DNA of 64,000 nt from Actinomycetes bacterium. GTDB taxonomy: Bacteria; Actinomycetota; Thermoleophilia; Gaiellales; Gaiellaceae. Shown piece after piece: positions 28,217 to 37,103 of the stretch. Numbering within the stretch: position 1 is the stretch's first letter; each line of letters opens with the position of its first letter. A program made the position numbers and the translations under genes. The stretch is from assembly GCA_026708005.1 (NCBI GenBank), contig JAPOVR010000076.1:50064-114063 (forward strand). The letters are read 5' to 3'. The notes under the pieces are model-generated. The model was not told the origin of the DNA and did no database searches. It saw nothing but the letters and a program-made list of their open reading frames with translations.

Positions 28217-28714
28217 TCACCGATCGAGCGGCGGCTGGAAGAGCTCAGTAGCCCTGCGAATCCCCTCGGTCGTTCCGACAACCACTGCGGTGTCCTCCCC
28301 GGCCAAGACGAACTCGGCGCCGGGGGACGGCGTGGTCGCGCCGTCGCGGATGACGGCGACGACCGAGATACCGGTGTGCGTGCGCAGGCCGATCTCCGCG
28401 AGCGTGGCCCCGGCGCATGGGGAGTCCGGAGAGACGCGCAGCCAGCTCATCGCAAGCCCCTCGATCTCATGCTGGATGTGCTTGGCGAGGCTCTCGGTGA
28501 CGTGCGCCGCCCCAAGCAGGTCAGCGAGCACGCGCACGTCCTCCTCCTCGAGACGGAGCGTCGTCTCGCACGCATCGGGGTCGTCCTCCGAGTACAGCAT
28601 CAGCTCGCGGCAGCCGGTTCGGTGCGAGACGACGCCGACCCGAGAGCCGCTCTTCGTGCTGAAGTCGTGCCGGACGCCTACGCCCGGCAGGGGCGTCTCC
28701 TCGACCTCTGTCAT
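28217..28714 (-). CDS. TrkA-C (RCK-C) regulatory protein, KhtT-like
   Basis: This protein of 165 residues starts at ATG 28712-28714; the frame is open far upstream but shows no similarity there. It begins 'MTEVEETPLPGVGVRHDF', which is characteristic of KhtT-type regulators. The C-terminal half is the TrkA-C fold ('CAGATLAEIGLRTHTGISVV', 'FVLAGEDTAVVVGT'). It lies 39 bp upstream of the antiporter gene on the same strand, so it is the likely regulatory subunit, possibly sensing a nucleotide. It is divergent from hyuA. Confidence 0.85.
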   Translation of the reverse strand: MTEVEETPLPGVGVRHDFSTKSGSRVGVVSHRTGCRELMLYSEDDPDACETTLRLEEEDVRVLADLLGAAHVTESLAKHIQHEIEGLAMSWLRVSPDSPCAGATLAEIGLRTHTGISVVAVIRDGATTPSPGAEFVLAGEDTAVVVGTTEGIRRATELFQPPLDR

Positions 28715-28882
28715 GTCGAGGTCAGGATAGCCACTCCACCGCTGCTCGACGATCCTCCGCGCGGGGAAACGCCGACGCCGTGTAACAGCGCGCAGGCCGG
28801 TCTCCTTCAGAGCCCGGCCTGCGCTGCCGAGACGATCGTCTCGCTTGCCGCAGGCCCGAGGAGGCGTCAGAGTACGCGGTCC

Positions 28883-30937
28883 ATGGCCTTGCGAGTCGGC
28901 ATCGACGTGGGCGGAACGTTCACCGACCTCTTCCTGCACGATGAGGAAACCGGTGTGTTCTGGCTCGCGAAGACGCCCGCGGCGCCTGCTGACCAGTAGG
29001 TCGGCGTGCTTGCAGGCACACACGAGGTGTACGACCGGGCCGGCCTCACGCTTGACGTGCTCGACACGAGCCTGCATGGCACCACGGTGGCGACGAACGC
29101 GGTGCTCGAGGGCAAGGGCGCGCGGGTTGGACTGCTCGTCACGCGTGGCTGGGCGCACCTGCTGCACCTCGCCGAGTCGTGGACGCCCGGCCCGCTCTTC
29201 GGGTTCTTCGACTACATCAAGCCAGAGCCGCTCGTCGAGTTCGAGGACGTTCGCGAGATCACCGAGCGCATCGACTCGAAGGGGGCGATGCTCGAAGCGG
29301 TCGACGAGGATGCCGCGCGCCAATCGATCGACGAGCTTGCTGACGCAGGCATTGAGGCGCTCACCATCTGCCTGCTGAACTCGTACGCCAACGCCGACCA
29401 CGAGCAGCGCGTCGAGGCGCTCGCCAAGGAGCAGCTCGACGATATCCCCGTCTCGATCTTTTCGACGATCACGCCCGAGTTTCGGGAGTACGCGCGGACG
29501 GTGACGACCGTCATGAACTCCTACGTCGGAGGCGTACTGCGCCGCTACCTGGCACGGCTCGCGGAAAAGCTCGTGCAGAACGGGGTCACGGCGCCGCTCC
29601 AAGTCGTCCGGTCGGACGGAGGCCTGCAGTCGATCGGCGCTGCGCGTGAGCATCCCGTCCAGACCGTGCTCTCTGGGCCTTCGGGCGGCGTGAACGGCGC
29701 CGCGTACGTCGCGCACAGAGCCGGCCACGACAGGATCTTGACCTTCGATATGGGCGGCACGTCGACCGACGTGGCGGTGTGCGTGGGCGGTGTACCGACA
29801 ATCACCCGCGAGACGCGGGTTGGGTCATTCCCGGTGCGGGCACCGTCCGTCGAGGTCGAGTCGATCGGCGGCGGCGGCCCCATCGCGTCGGTCTCGCCCG
29901 TCACGGGAGCACTCCAGGTTGGGCCGCACTCGGCAGGCACCACTCCGAGCCCGGCTGCCTACGGGCAAGGCGGGACCGAGCCGACCGTGACCGATGCCAA
30001 CGTCGTGCTCGGGCATCTCTCGCCTCAGCTCCTGGGCGGAGCAATGACGCTCGACGTCGATGCCGCGCAGGCCGCAGTTCAGACCGTGGCCGACTCGATG
30101 GGCGTCGATGTCCACCGAGCGGCCGAGGGAATCGTGGCAATCGTCAACGAGACGATGCTCGGCGCCCTGCGCGTGGCGACCGTCCAGAAGGGGCTTGACC
30201 CGAGGGAGTTCGCGCTCGTCTCCTTCGGGGGAGCTGGCGGCCTCCACGCGAACGCGCTCGCGGCCACGCTTGGGTGCTTCCCGGTCATCGTCCCGCCTGA
30301 GCCCGGCGTGCTCTCGGCGCTCGGCTTCGTCGCCGCGGACGTGCGCAACGAGTTTGGACAGACGGCCATTCAGACGACCGACCGCGCCGAGCGGGCCGAG
30401 GTCGCCGCGCTCCTTTCAGAGCTCGGCCGCCAGGGAGACGCCTGGCTCACGGAAGAGAGCATCGACCGTGCGAATCGGGAGATCGCCTACGTGCTCGACA
30501 TGCGCTACCACCGCCAGGGCTACAAGCTGCCCGTCGATGTGTCGGTCGAGCAGCTCGCGAGCCTCGATCTGCGAGAGGTTGCCGACCGATTTCGGGCTCT
30601 CCATGAGAGTCTGTACGGCTTCTCGCTCCCCGGTGCCGTCGAGATCGTGAACGTGCGTGCACAGGCGGTCGGCCGCGTGCACAAGCCCACGCTGGCCGAT
30701 CACGAGGCGGGCGACGCCAGCCCGTCGGCGGCACAGGTCGGCACGCAGGAGATCTGGGATGGTGGAGTCCGCAGAAGCGTTCCGCTCTTCGATCGAGCGC
30801 AGCTTCAGCACGGCATGCGCATCGAGGGCTTCGGGATCGTCACGCAGTACGACGCAACGACGGTCGTTCTGCCCGCCCATGCCGCGACCGTGGACCGCTG
30901 GCTCAACCTCGTCATCGAGCCGACGGGCACCTCATGA
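28883..30937 (+). pseudogene. hyuA: Hydantoinase/5-oxoprolinase subunit A with one in-frame TAG
   Basis: The frame starts at ATG 28883 ('MALRVGIDVGGTFTDLFL'), the phosphate-binding motif of the HyuA ATPase fold. It is interrupted by TAG at 28997-28999 after 'TPAAPADQ', where relatives read on into 'xVGVLAG'. The same frame then continues without another defect to 30937 ('LHGTTVATNAVLEGKGARVG', 'DMGGTSTDVAV', 'GGAGGLHANALA'). Without the stop the protein would be about 684 residues, the normal length. HyuA and HyuB form ATP-dependent ring-opening enzymes for hydantoins or 5-oxoproline. A restart at 29006 would lose the first ATP motif. It is inactive unless the stop is an error or read through. 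Confidence 0.85.
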
Positions 30938-31483
30938 CTGGCGTGCGCGCAGCAGGGCCACGGGCGGGCAGCCTGGCGCCGGCACAGAGCCCAGCGAGGG
31001 GACGGAGTGCAGCGGGGGAACGAAGTTCCGCGCGGGGATGGAGTGCCGCGCGAGAAGGCAGCCGGCGGGAAGGCAGCCGGCGGCGGCGAGCGCGGACGCA
31101 CAGCCCAGCGCGCGAAGGAGGCCCGGGGCGGCCGGCGCGGGCGGCTCGCGATGCCGAGGCGCACTGCCCCTCGCAGACATGCCCCATCGAGCCAGGATCG
31201 CCCGGCCGCTCGGGGCACCCCAGCCCACCACCCGGTTTCGATGCTATCGGGAGCTTTGCGACGCGTCAGTGCCGGCATGTGCCAAGATCGACACAGGCCG
31301 GTCACGCTCTCGGCACCGCCCTCGACGCCTGGCCCCGGGACCGGCTCGACGCCGCGCCCCGGCCAACCGCGATGCACCGGCCAGCCGCCTCCCTCCACGG
31401 CAGCCGGGGCTCTGCGGTCGACCGAGCCCACAAGCGCCCACCGTCCTCCATCGGTGGCCGGGCCCCACGCTGGAGGTGAGCCA
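30938..31483. repeat. Intergenic low-complexity region with a 15-bp tandem repeat and a partial copy of the dispersed repeat
   Basis: No gene was seen between hyuA and hyuB, which are usually adjacent. The unit GAAGGCAGCCGGCGG is repeated exactly at 31054-31068 and 31069-31083. It sits within purine-rich sequence of short near-repeats (30970-31110). Around 31285-31312, CAAGATCGACACAGGCC followed by GGTCACGCTCTC resembles the left end of the dispersed repeat, without its C/G-rich right half. A good ribosome binding site (TGGAGGTGAG at 31471) precedes hyuB. Confidence 0.5.
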
Positions 31484-33257
31484 GTGAAGCCGCAGATCGA
31501 CCCGGTCACACTTGACCTGATCGAGAACGGGCTGAAGAACGCTCGCTTCGAGATGGACGAGGTCGTCCGACGAGCCGCGATGTCACCCACGATCCGGGAG
31601 CAGCACGACGAGTTCCCGATGATCGTCAACGAGCGGCATCAGATGGTGGTGGGACAGTTTGGCTCGTATATCCCCGAGGTGATCGACAGCTTCGGCGGCG
31701 GGATCGACCAGGGCGATGTGATCCTCCTCAACGACCCGTACCTGTGCAGGGGCTCGATCTCGCACTGCAACGACTGGCTCGTGATCGTTCCGATCTTCCA
31801 CGAGGACGTCCTCGTGGGCTTCTCGAGCCTGTTCGGCCACATGATGGACGTCGGCGGCCGCGTCCCCGGAAGCCAGGTCACCGACACGCTGTCGATCTGG
31901 GATGAGGGGCTGCGCATCCCGCCCGTCAAGATCTTCGAACGCGGCCAGCTCAACAAGGCGGCGCTGCGGATCATCCTCAACAACACGCGAATGCCAGACA
32001 TGAACCACTCGGATCTGATGGCGATCATCGCGGCCTGCCGCGCCGCAGAGGCGCGCGTCCTCGACCTCTGCGAGCGCTTCGGCCGGTAGACCTAAATGGC
32101 AGCCTGCGATGCCCTGCTCGAGCGGACGAAGCAAGGCATGATCAGGCTCGCCCGTCTGTACATCCCGGAGGAGAAGGTCACGTTCTGGGACTGGGTCGAC
32201 GACGACGGGCGTGGTTCCGCTCCGCTGAAGCTGCAGCTCACGATCTGGCGCGAGGGCGACAAGGCCTTCTTCGACTGGATGGGGACCGATCCACAGACAC
32301 CCGGCTCGGTCAACTTCCACATCCACGAGGGCCTCTGCAAGATGTTCTGCGGTGTCTACCTGATCATGGCCTTCGACCCGGCGATCCTGTTCAACGAGGG
32401 CTACAACGACGTCTTCGAGGTCGTCCTGCCGGAAGGTTCGCTGCTCAGCCCGAAGTTCCCTGCCCCGCTCTCGAACCGCCTCAGCATTCACAGGCGCTTC
32501 TTCGACTGTCAATCGGGCGCGCTCGGCCGGCGGGCGCCCGACCTGTCGATGGCGGCCGGCTACGGCACGAGCCCGTACCTCGTCTACTCAGGCACCGACG
32601 ACAACGGCGACTACTTCCAGATGGTTGAGCTTCTCTTCGGCAAGCTCCCAGGCCGTCCGGCTGACGATGGCCTCGACGGCCACTCCTGGTGGCCGATGTT
32701 CCGTACGACGCCTGCCGAGTACATGGAGAGCTACTTGGAGAGCTACTACCCGGTCGTGCTCGAGCGGTACGAGCCCGTCACCGACACGGGCGGGCCGGGC
32801 CTGCACCGCGCCGGTACGGGGATCGAGAAGCAGTACCAGTTTCGCTGTGCCGGCGAGGTCACCGTCAACGACGATCGCGCGCTTCTCTCGCCCTGGAGGA
32901 TCGGGGGGAGCCAAGCACGGTGGGCGCTCCTCGAAGAGGATCATCCGGCGCGACGGCACGCGCGAGGACCTCCCGTCGAAGATCGACAACGTTCCCGTCA
33001 AGGCAGGCGATCGGCTCCTCTTCCGATCGGCAGGTGCGGGCGGCTGGGGCGACCCGCTCGAGCGTCCGGCCTGGAAGGTCGAGCGCGACGTGAGGTGGCG
33101 GCTGGTCTCCGAGGAGTCGGCGCGCCGCGACTACGGCGTCGTCCTCCGCGAGGCAGCGGCAACCGAGGCGCTCCGCGCGCAGCTGCATGCAGAGCGCGGC
33201 CAGCCGGCGCGGTTCGACTTCGGCGAGCTGCCCGACAGCCTCGCTGCGCCCGTCTGA
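31484..33257 (+). pseudogene. hyuB: Hydantoinase/5-oxoprolinase subunit B with two in-frame stops and a frameshift
   Basis: The frame starts at GTG 31484 ('VKPQIDPVTLDLIENGLKNA') behind a clear ribosome binding site. It is broken by TAG at 32087-32089 and TAA at 32093-32095, within a segment that in relatives reads like 'RFGRxTxxAACDALLERT'. It continues in the same frame to about 32,890, then needs a one-base frame change to reach 'RDGTREDLPSKIDNVPVKAG' and the stop at 33257. HyuB motifs are otherwise well kept ('NDPYLCRGSISHCNDW', 'GFSSLFGHMMDVGG'). Total length would be about 590 residues, normal for the family. With hyuA also broken, the enzyme is presumably lost. Confidence 0.87.
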
Positions 33258-33477
33258 GCTCGGCGCATGAGGGGCTCGCCCATCGGCCCAGCCGACGCTC
33301 GCGGGCTCCCCCACCGTCGCCCGGCACGCGCGCTCTCGGCGCCGAAGCGAGCCGCACGATCCCTCGATTGGGCCGAACGGACGCGCGCGTCGCGGAGGTA
33401 CAGCATCACCTCTCCAGCCGCACTGTACAGCTGCCCGCAGGCGCCGGGACCGCATGTGGTGCGGATAGGCTGGGACG

Positions 33478-34344
33478 GTGTCCGGCGCACGCGAGCTTCG
33501 GGAGCTCCTCGGCCGGGGCGAGACCTTCCTTGTCCCCGGCGCCTACAACGCGCTCGTCGCCCGAGTTCTCGAGCTCGAGGGCTTCCCGGTGCTGTACGCG
33601 GGTGGCTACGCGGCCGCCGCCGCAAACTACGCGCTGCCCGACATCGGCCTCGTAACCCAGACCGAGATGGTCGACCACATCGCCCGCATCGTGGGCGCCG
33701 TTGACCTCCCGATCATCGCCGACGCGGACACGGGGTTCGGCGAGCTCACGAACACCGCCCGCGCTGTCCGTGAGTACGAGAGCGCCGGCGTCGCGGCCAT
33801 CCAGCTCGAAGATCAGGTGTTTCCGAAGCGCTGTGGGCACATGGAGGGAAAGCGAGTTGTCCCCACGGACGCCATGGTCGAGAAGATCCGTGCAGCGCTC
33901 GCTGCCCGCTCGAGTGCCGACACGGTCATCATCGCGAGAACCGACGCAATCGCGGTCACAGGCCTGGAGGATGCGATCAGGCGCCTGCGGGCCTACGAGA
34001 CAGCCGGCGCCGACGTTCTCTTTCCAGACGCGCCCCGATCGGTCAAGGAGATGCGGGAGATCCGCGCCGCGGTCACCCTGCCGCTCGTCGCGAACATGTC
34101 GGAGCACGGCAAGACGCCGCTCTTGTCGCGAGACGAGATCGCCGAGCTGAAGTACGAGATTGCCCTGTATCCCTCCTCGACGCTCTTCGCTGCTGCCCAG
34201 TCAGCGCGCGAGACGGCCCGCGCGCTGGCCTCCGCTGGCACAACCCGGGACGCCCTCGACCGGCTTATGGTCTTCGGTGAGCTAAACGAGGACGTCCTCG
34301 GGCTTTCCGCATGGCAGGAGGGCGAACGGCGAGCCGCAGGATGA
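33478..34344 (+). CDS. Isocitrate lyase/PEP mutase superfamily protein
   Basis: This protein of 288 residues starts at a GTG. It belongs to the isocitrate lyase/PEP mutase fold. 'ADADTGFGE' near residue 81 holds the Mg-binding acids and 'KRCGH' at 117-121 is the catalytic loop with Cys119. These are shared by 2-methylisocitrate lyase, dimethylmalate lyase and related C-C lyases. The exact substrate cannot be decided from sequence. Its ATGA overlap with the next gene puts it in one operon with the transhydrogenase and the FAD dehydrogenase, suggesting cleavage of a 2-hydroxy- or 2-methyl-dicarboxylate. Confidence 0.85.
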   Translation: MSGARELRELLGRGETFLVPGAYNALVARVLELEGFPVLYAGGYAAAAANYALPDIGLVTQTEMVDHIARIVGAVDLPIIADADTGFGELTNTARAVREYESAGVAAIQLEDQVFPKRCGHMEGKRVVPTDAMVEKIRAALAARSSADTVIIARTDAIAVTGLEDAIRRLRAYETAGADVLFPDAPRSVKEMREIRAAVTLPLVANMSEHGKTPLLSRDEIAELKYEIALYPSSTLFAAAQSARETARALASAGTTRDALDRLMVFGELNEDVLGLSAWQEGERRAAG

Positions 34345-35579
34345 ACGAGCAGGTCTTCACCGCCGAGGCAACGTCGATCGTGTACGGGCCGGGCGCGGCC
34401 GAGGAGACCGGCTTCCACCTGGCGCGGCTCGGTGTCACGCGAGCGCTCCTCATCACCGATCCCCACGTTGCGGCCCTCGGCATTCCCCAACGCGTGCGCG
34501 AGTCGGCCGCGCAGCACGCCGTCGCCGCAGACGTCTTCCCCGAGGCGCGTGTGGAGCCGAACGAAGCGTCGGCCAAGCAGGCGATCGCCACGGCGCGGGA
34601 GGGCGGGTACGACGGGATCGTCGGCGTTGGCGGCGGCTCATCGATCGACACGGCAAAGATCGCGGCGCTCTTCGCGACGCACGGAGGCGAGCTGCTCGAC
34701 TACGTGAACGAGCCGATCGGCCGGGCAAAGCCCGTGCCCGGCCCGCTCCTCCCGCTCCTCGCGGTTCCGACGACCGCCGGCACGGGCAGCGAGGCCACGT
34801 CGGTCGCGATCATCGATTTCGAGGAGCTTGGCAGCAAGAGCGGGATCTCGCACCGGTACCTGCGGCCGCTCGTTGGCATCGTCGACCCGCTCCTTCTGCG
34901 TGACCTGCCGCAGCCAGTCGCGGCATCGGCAGGCCTCGACGTCGTCTGCCACGCGGCCGAGTCGTACACGGCGCGGGCCTACACAGCCCGCACCAAGGTC
35001 AGCCCCGATCGGCGTCCGCCCTACCAGGGTTCGAACCCGATTGCCGACATCTGGGCCGTGCGCGCGCTCGAGATCGGCGGTACCTACCTTCGACGCGCGG
35101 TAAACGACCCGGGCGACGAGGAGGCTCGAGGGCAGATGATGCTTGCCGCAACGATTGCGGGCATCGGCTTCGGGAACGCGGGCGTCCACATTCCACACGC
35201 CTGCGCCTACCCAATCGCGTCGCTGAAGCATGCTTGGACTCCGCCGGGCTACCCTTCCGGGCGCGCCTTCGTGCCGCACGGCTTCTCGGTCACGGTGACG
35301 GCGCCGGCGTGCTTCGAGCTGACACAGGAGGCCGCGTCGGATCGGCATCGCCGAGCGGCAGAGCTGATCTCTCGCGGCGAGACGGACAGCCTCAGCGACG
35401 CGTTCCGCGCGCTGATGGGCGACGTGGGCGCCCCCCTGACGATCGGCGAGCTCGGCTACAGCGACGGCGACGTTGAAGCGCTGGTCGACGGAGCCCTGAA
35501 GCAGCAACGGCTGCTCGTGGGAGCTCCGCTCGACGTCACGGCCCACCACCTCCAGGGCATCTTCCGCGCATCGCTGTGA
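34341..35579 (+). CDS. Iron-containing alcohol dehydrogenase, hydroxyacid-oxoacid transhydrogenase (ADHFE1/HOT) type
   Basis: This protein of 412 residues starts at ATG 34341, which overlaps the previous stop as ATGA. 'VGGGSSIDTAK' near residue 96 is the NAD-binding glycine-rich turn. 'TTAGTGSEATSVAI' and the metal ligands in 'GLDVVCHAAESY' and 'VPHGFSVTV' fit iron-type ADHs. The insert 'SPDRRPPYQGSNPIADIWA' and the C-terminus are characteristic of the mitochondrial HOT/ADHFE1 branch. That enzyme couples 4-hydroxybutyrate oxidation to reduction of 2-oxoglutarate, making D-2-hydroxyglutarate. The dehydrogenase 44 bp downstream could recycle that product. Confidence 0.85.
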   Translation: MNEQVFTAEATSIVYGPGAAEETGFHLARLGVTRALLITDPHVAALGIPQRVRESAAQHAVAADVFPEARVEPNEASAKQAIATAREGGYDGIVGVGGGSSIDTAKIAALFATHGGELLDYVNEPIGRAKPVPGPLLPLLAVPTTAGTGSEATSVAIIDFEELGSKSGISHRYLRPLVGIVDPLLLRDLPQPVAASAGLDVVCHAAESYTARAYTARTKVSPDRRPPYQGSNPIADIWAVRALEIGGTYLRRAVNDPGDEEARGQMMLAATIAGIGFGNAGVHIPHACAYPIASLKHAWTPPGYPSGRAFVPHGFSVTVTAPACFELTQEAASDRHRRAAELISRGETDSLSDAFRALMGDVGAPLTIGELGYSDGDVEALVDGALKQQRLLVGAPLDVTAHHLQGIFRASL

Positions 35580-35622
35580 CCGCAGAGCAGAGAGCCGACT
35601 CCGCCGGCGGTGCTCACCGAGG

Positions 35623-36981
35623 ATGATCGCCGAGCTCGCACGGATCGTCGGAGACGACGCGGTCCTCCCGGGCAGCGAGGCGCGCTACCTCGAGGACGCA
35701 ACCGCCATTCGCGGCCTCCGCGGGAAGGCTGACGCTGTCGTCCTGCCGGGCTCTCCGGCGGAGACCGCTCAGGTGGTGGCCTTCTGCTACGAGCATGAGC
35801 TTGCGGTCATACCTCGCGGTGGCGGGACGGGCTACGCGGGCGGCGCCGTGCCGATCGACGGTGGGGTCGTCCTCTCGCTTGAGCGCCTGACCCGCGTGCG
35901 GCAGTTCGATCCGCTCCTGTGGCGAATCCACGTCGAGGCCGGCGTCACCACCGCCCAGCTCAGGCGGCTCGCGAGAGAGAGCGGCCTCTTCTTCCCCCCG
36001 GATCCCGGCGCCGCAGAGCAGTCTCAGATCGGTGGGAACATCGCCACCAACGCCGGAGGTCCCCACGCGTTCAAGTACGGGGTCACCGGCAACTGGGTGA
36101 CTGGAATCGAGGCGGTCGTTCCCCCCGGAGAGCTGATCGCCGTCGGAGGGCCGATTCGAAAGGATCAGTCCGGGTATGACCTGAAGAGCCTGCTGATCGG
36201 CTCGGAGGGAACCCTCGCGGTGATTACCGCGGCGTGGCTGCGTCTGCACCCGGCGCCCGAGCGATTCCTGCCGCTCGTCGGCGTCTATCGCGACACGGGC
36301 TCCGGCTGTGCCGTGCTCGAGACCGTCGTGGGCAGCGGTCTCGTGCCCTCGGCGCTCGAATACCTCGACCGCGGTGCCCTCTCGGCCTCGGCCGGGTCGT
36401 TTTCCCTCGACGTGCCGGCGGAGGCCGGCTTCATGGTCATGACCGAGGCCGACGGCTCGCACGAGGAGAGCGCAGCGTTGCGCGAGGAGCTCCTCGCCGT
36501 CCTCGAGGACGGCGCGTTGTTGGTGTATGCGCCCGAGGCGACAGCCGATGTCGAGGCCCTCTGGCGCTGGCGTGACGGCGTGTCAGTCGCGGTGAGTGCT
36601 CGACGCGGCGGCAAGGTCGGCGAGGACATCGTCGTGCCGCTCGATCGGCTCGCGGAGGCGATTGAGGAGATCGTCAGCATCGGCGACCGCCACGGGCTGG
36701 AGGCCGTCAGCTGGGGACACGCGGGTGACGGCAACCTGCACGCGAACTACCTCGTGGATCTCACGAGCCCGGATGACCTCGCCCGCGCCGAGGCCGCCGC
36801 CGCAGAGGGCTTTGCGCTGGCGACCCGCCTTGGCGGCTCGATCTCGGGCGAGCACGGACTCGGCTGGCTCAAGCGCGGGCAACTCGAGAAGCAATGGGCG
36901 CCGGCCGCGCTGTCGCTCCACCGGGGGATCAAGGACGCCTTCGACCCGAAGGGCCTGCTCAACCCCAGCAAGAAGACCTGA
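35623..36981 (+). CDS. FAD-linked D-2-hydroxyacid dehydrogenase (GlcD/D2HGDH family)
   Basis: This protein of 452 residues has the PCMH-type FAD fold. 'VIPRGGGTGYAGGAVPIDGG' near residue 64 and 'QIGGNIATNAGGPHAFKYGV' near 135 are the FAD-binding signatures. 'SWGHAGDGNLHANYL' near 365 and 'SGEHGLGWLKRG' near 408 are the metal and active-site motifs of the C-terminal domain. Family members oxidise D-lactate, glycolate or D-2-hydroxyglutarate. The adjacent HOT-type dehydrogenase favours D-2-hydroxyglutarate, by analogy with the human ADHFE1-D2HGDH pair. No partner GlcE/GlcF genes are present. Confidence 0.88.
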   Translation: MIAELARIVGDDAVLPGSEARYLEDATAIRGLRGKADAVVLPGSPAETAQVVAFCYEHELAVIPRGGGTGYAGGAVPIDGGVVLSLERLTRVRQFDPLLWRIHVEAGVTTAQLRRLARESGLFFPPDPGAAEQSQIGGNIATNAGGPHAFKYGVTGNWVTGIEAVVPPGELIAVGGPIRKDQSGYDLKSLLIGSEGTLAVITAAWLRLHPAPERFLPLVGVYRDTGSGCAVLETVVGSGLVPSALEYLDRGALSASAGSFSLDVPAEAGFMVMTEADGSHEESAALREELLAVLEDGALLVYAPEATADVEALWRWRDGVSVAVSARRGGKVGEDIVVPLDRLAEAIEEIVSIGDRHGLEAVSWGHAGDGNLHANYLVDLTSPDDLARAEAAAAEGFALATRLGGSISGEHGLGWLKRGQLEKQWAPAALSLHRGIKDAFDPKGLLNPSKKT

Positions 36982-37077
36982 GGTCGGCACGGCCTCGCTG
37001 AGGGCCGGCGAGGGACCGCGGCCTCGTTGCGTCACGCCCAGCGCGGCGCCCTGCATCGGGCACCCGCCCCGTCGGCC

Positions 37078-37103
37078 GCACTGACGGAGCGAACGCTCAG
37101 TGC
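37078..37103. terminator. Bidirectional hairpin between convergent FAD-dehydrogenase and acyl-CoA synthetase genes
   Basis: GCACTGA at 37078-37084 pairs perfectly with TCAGTGC at 37097-37103, with an inner GCG-AA-CGC mini-stem. The right arm overlaps the stop codon of the acyl-CoA synthetase gene. It lies in the 115-bp gap between convergent genes and suits a shared terminator. Confidence 0.5.

Noticed and set aside
30970..31110. CRISPR array
   Set aside because: The repeats are 15 bp direct tandem units without spacers of constant length, and no cas genes are present.
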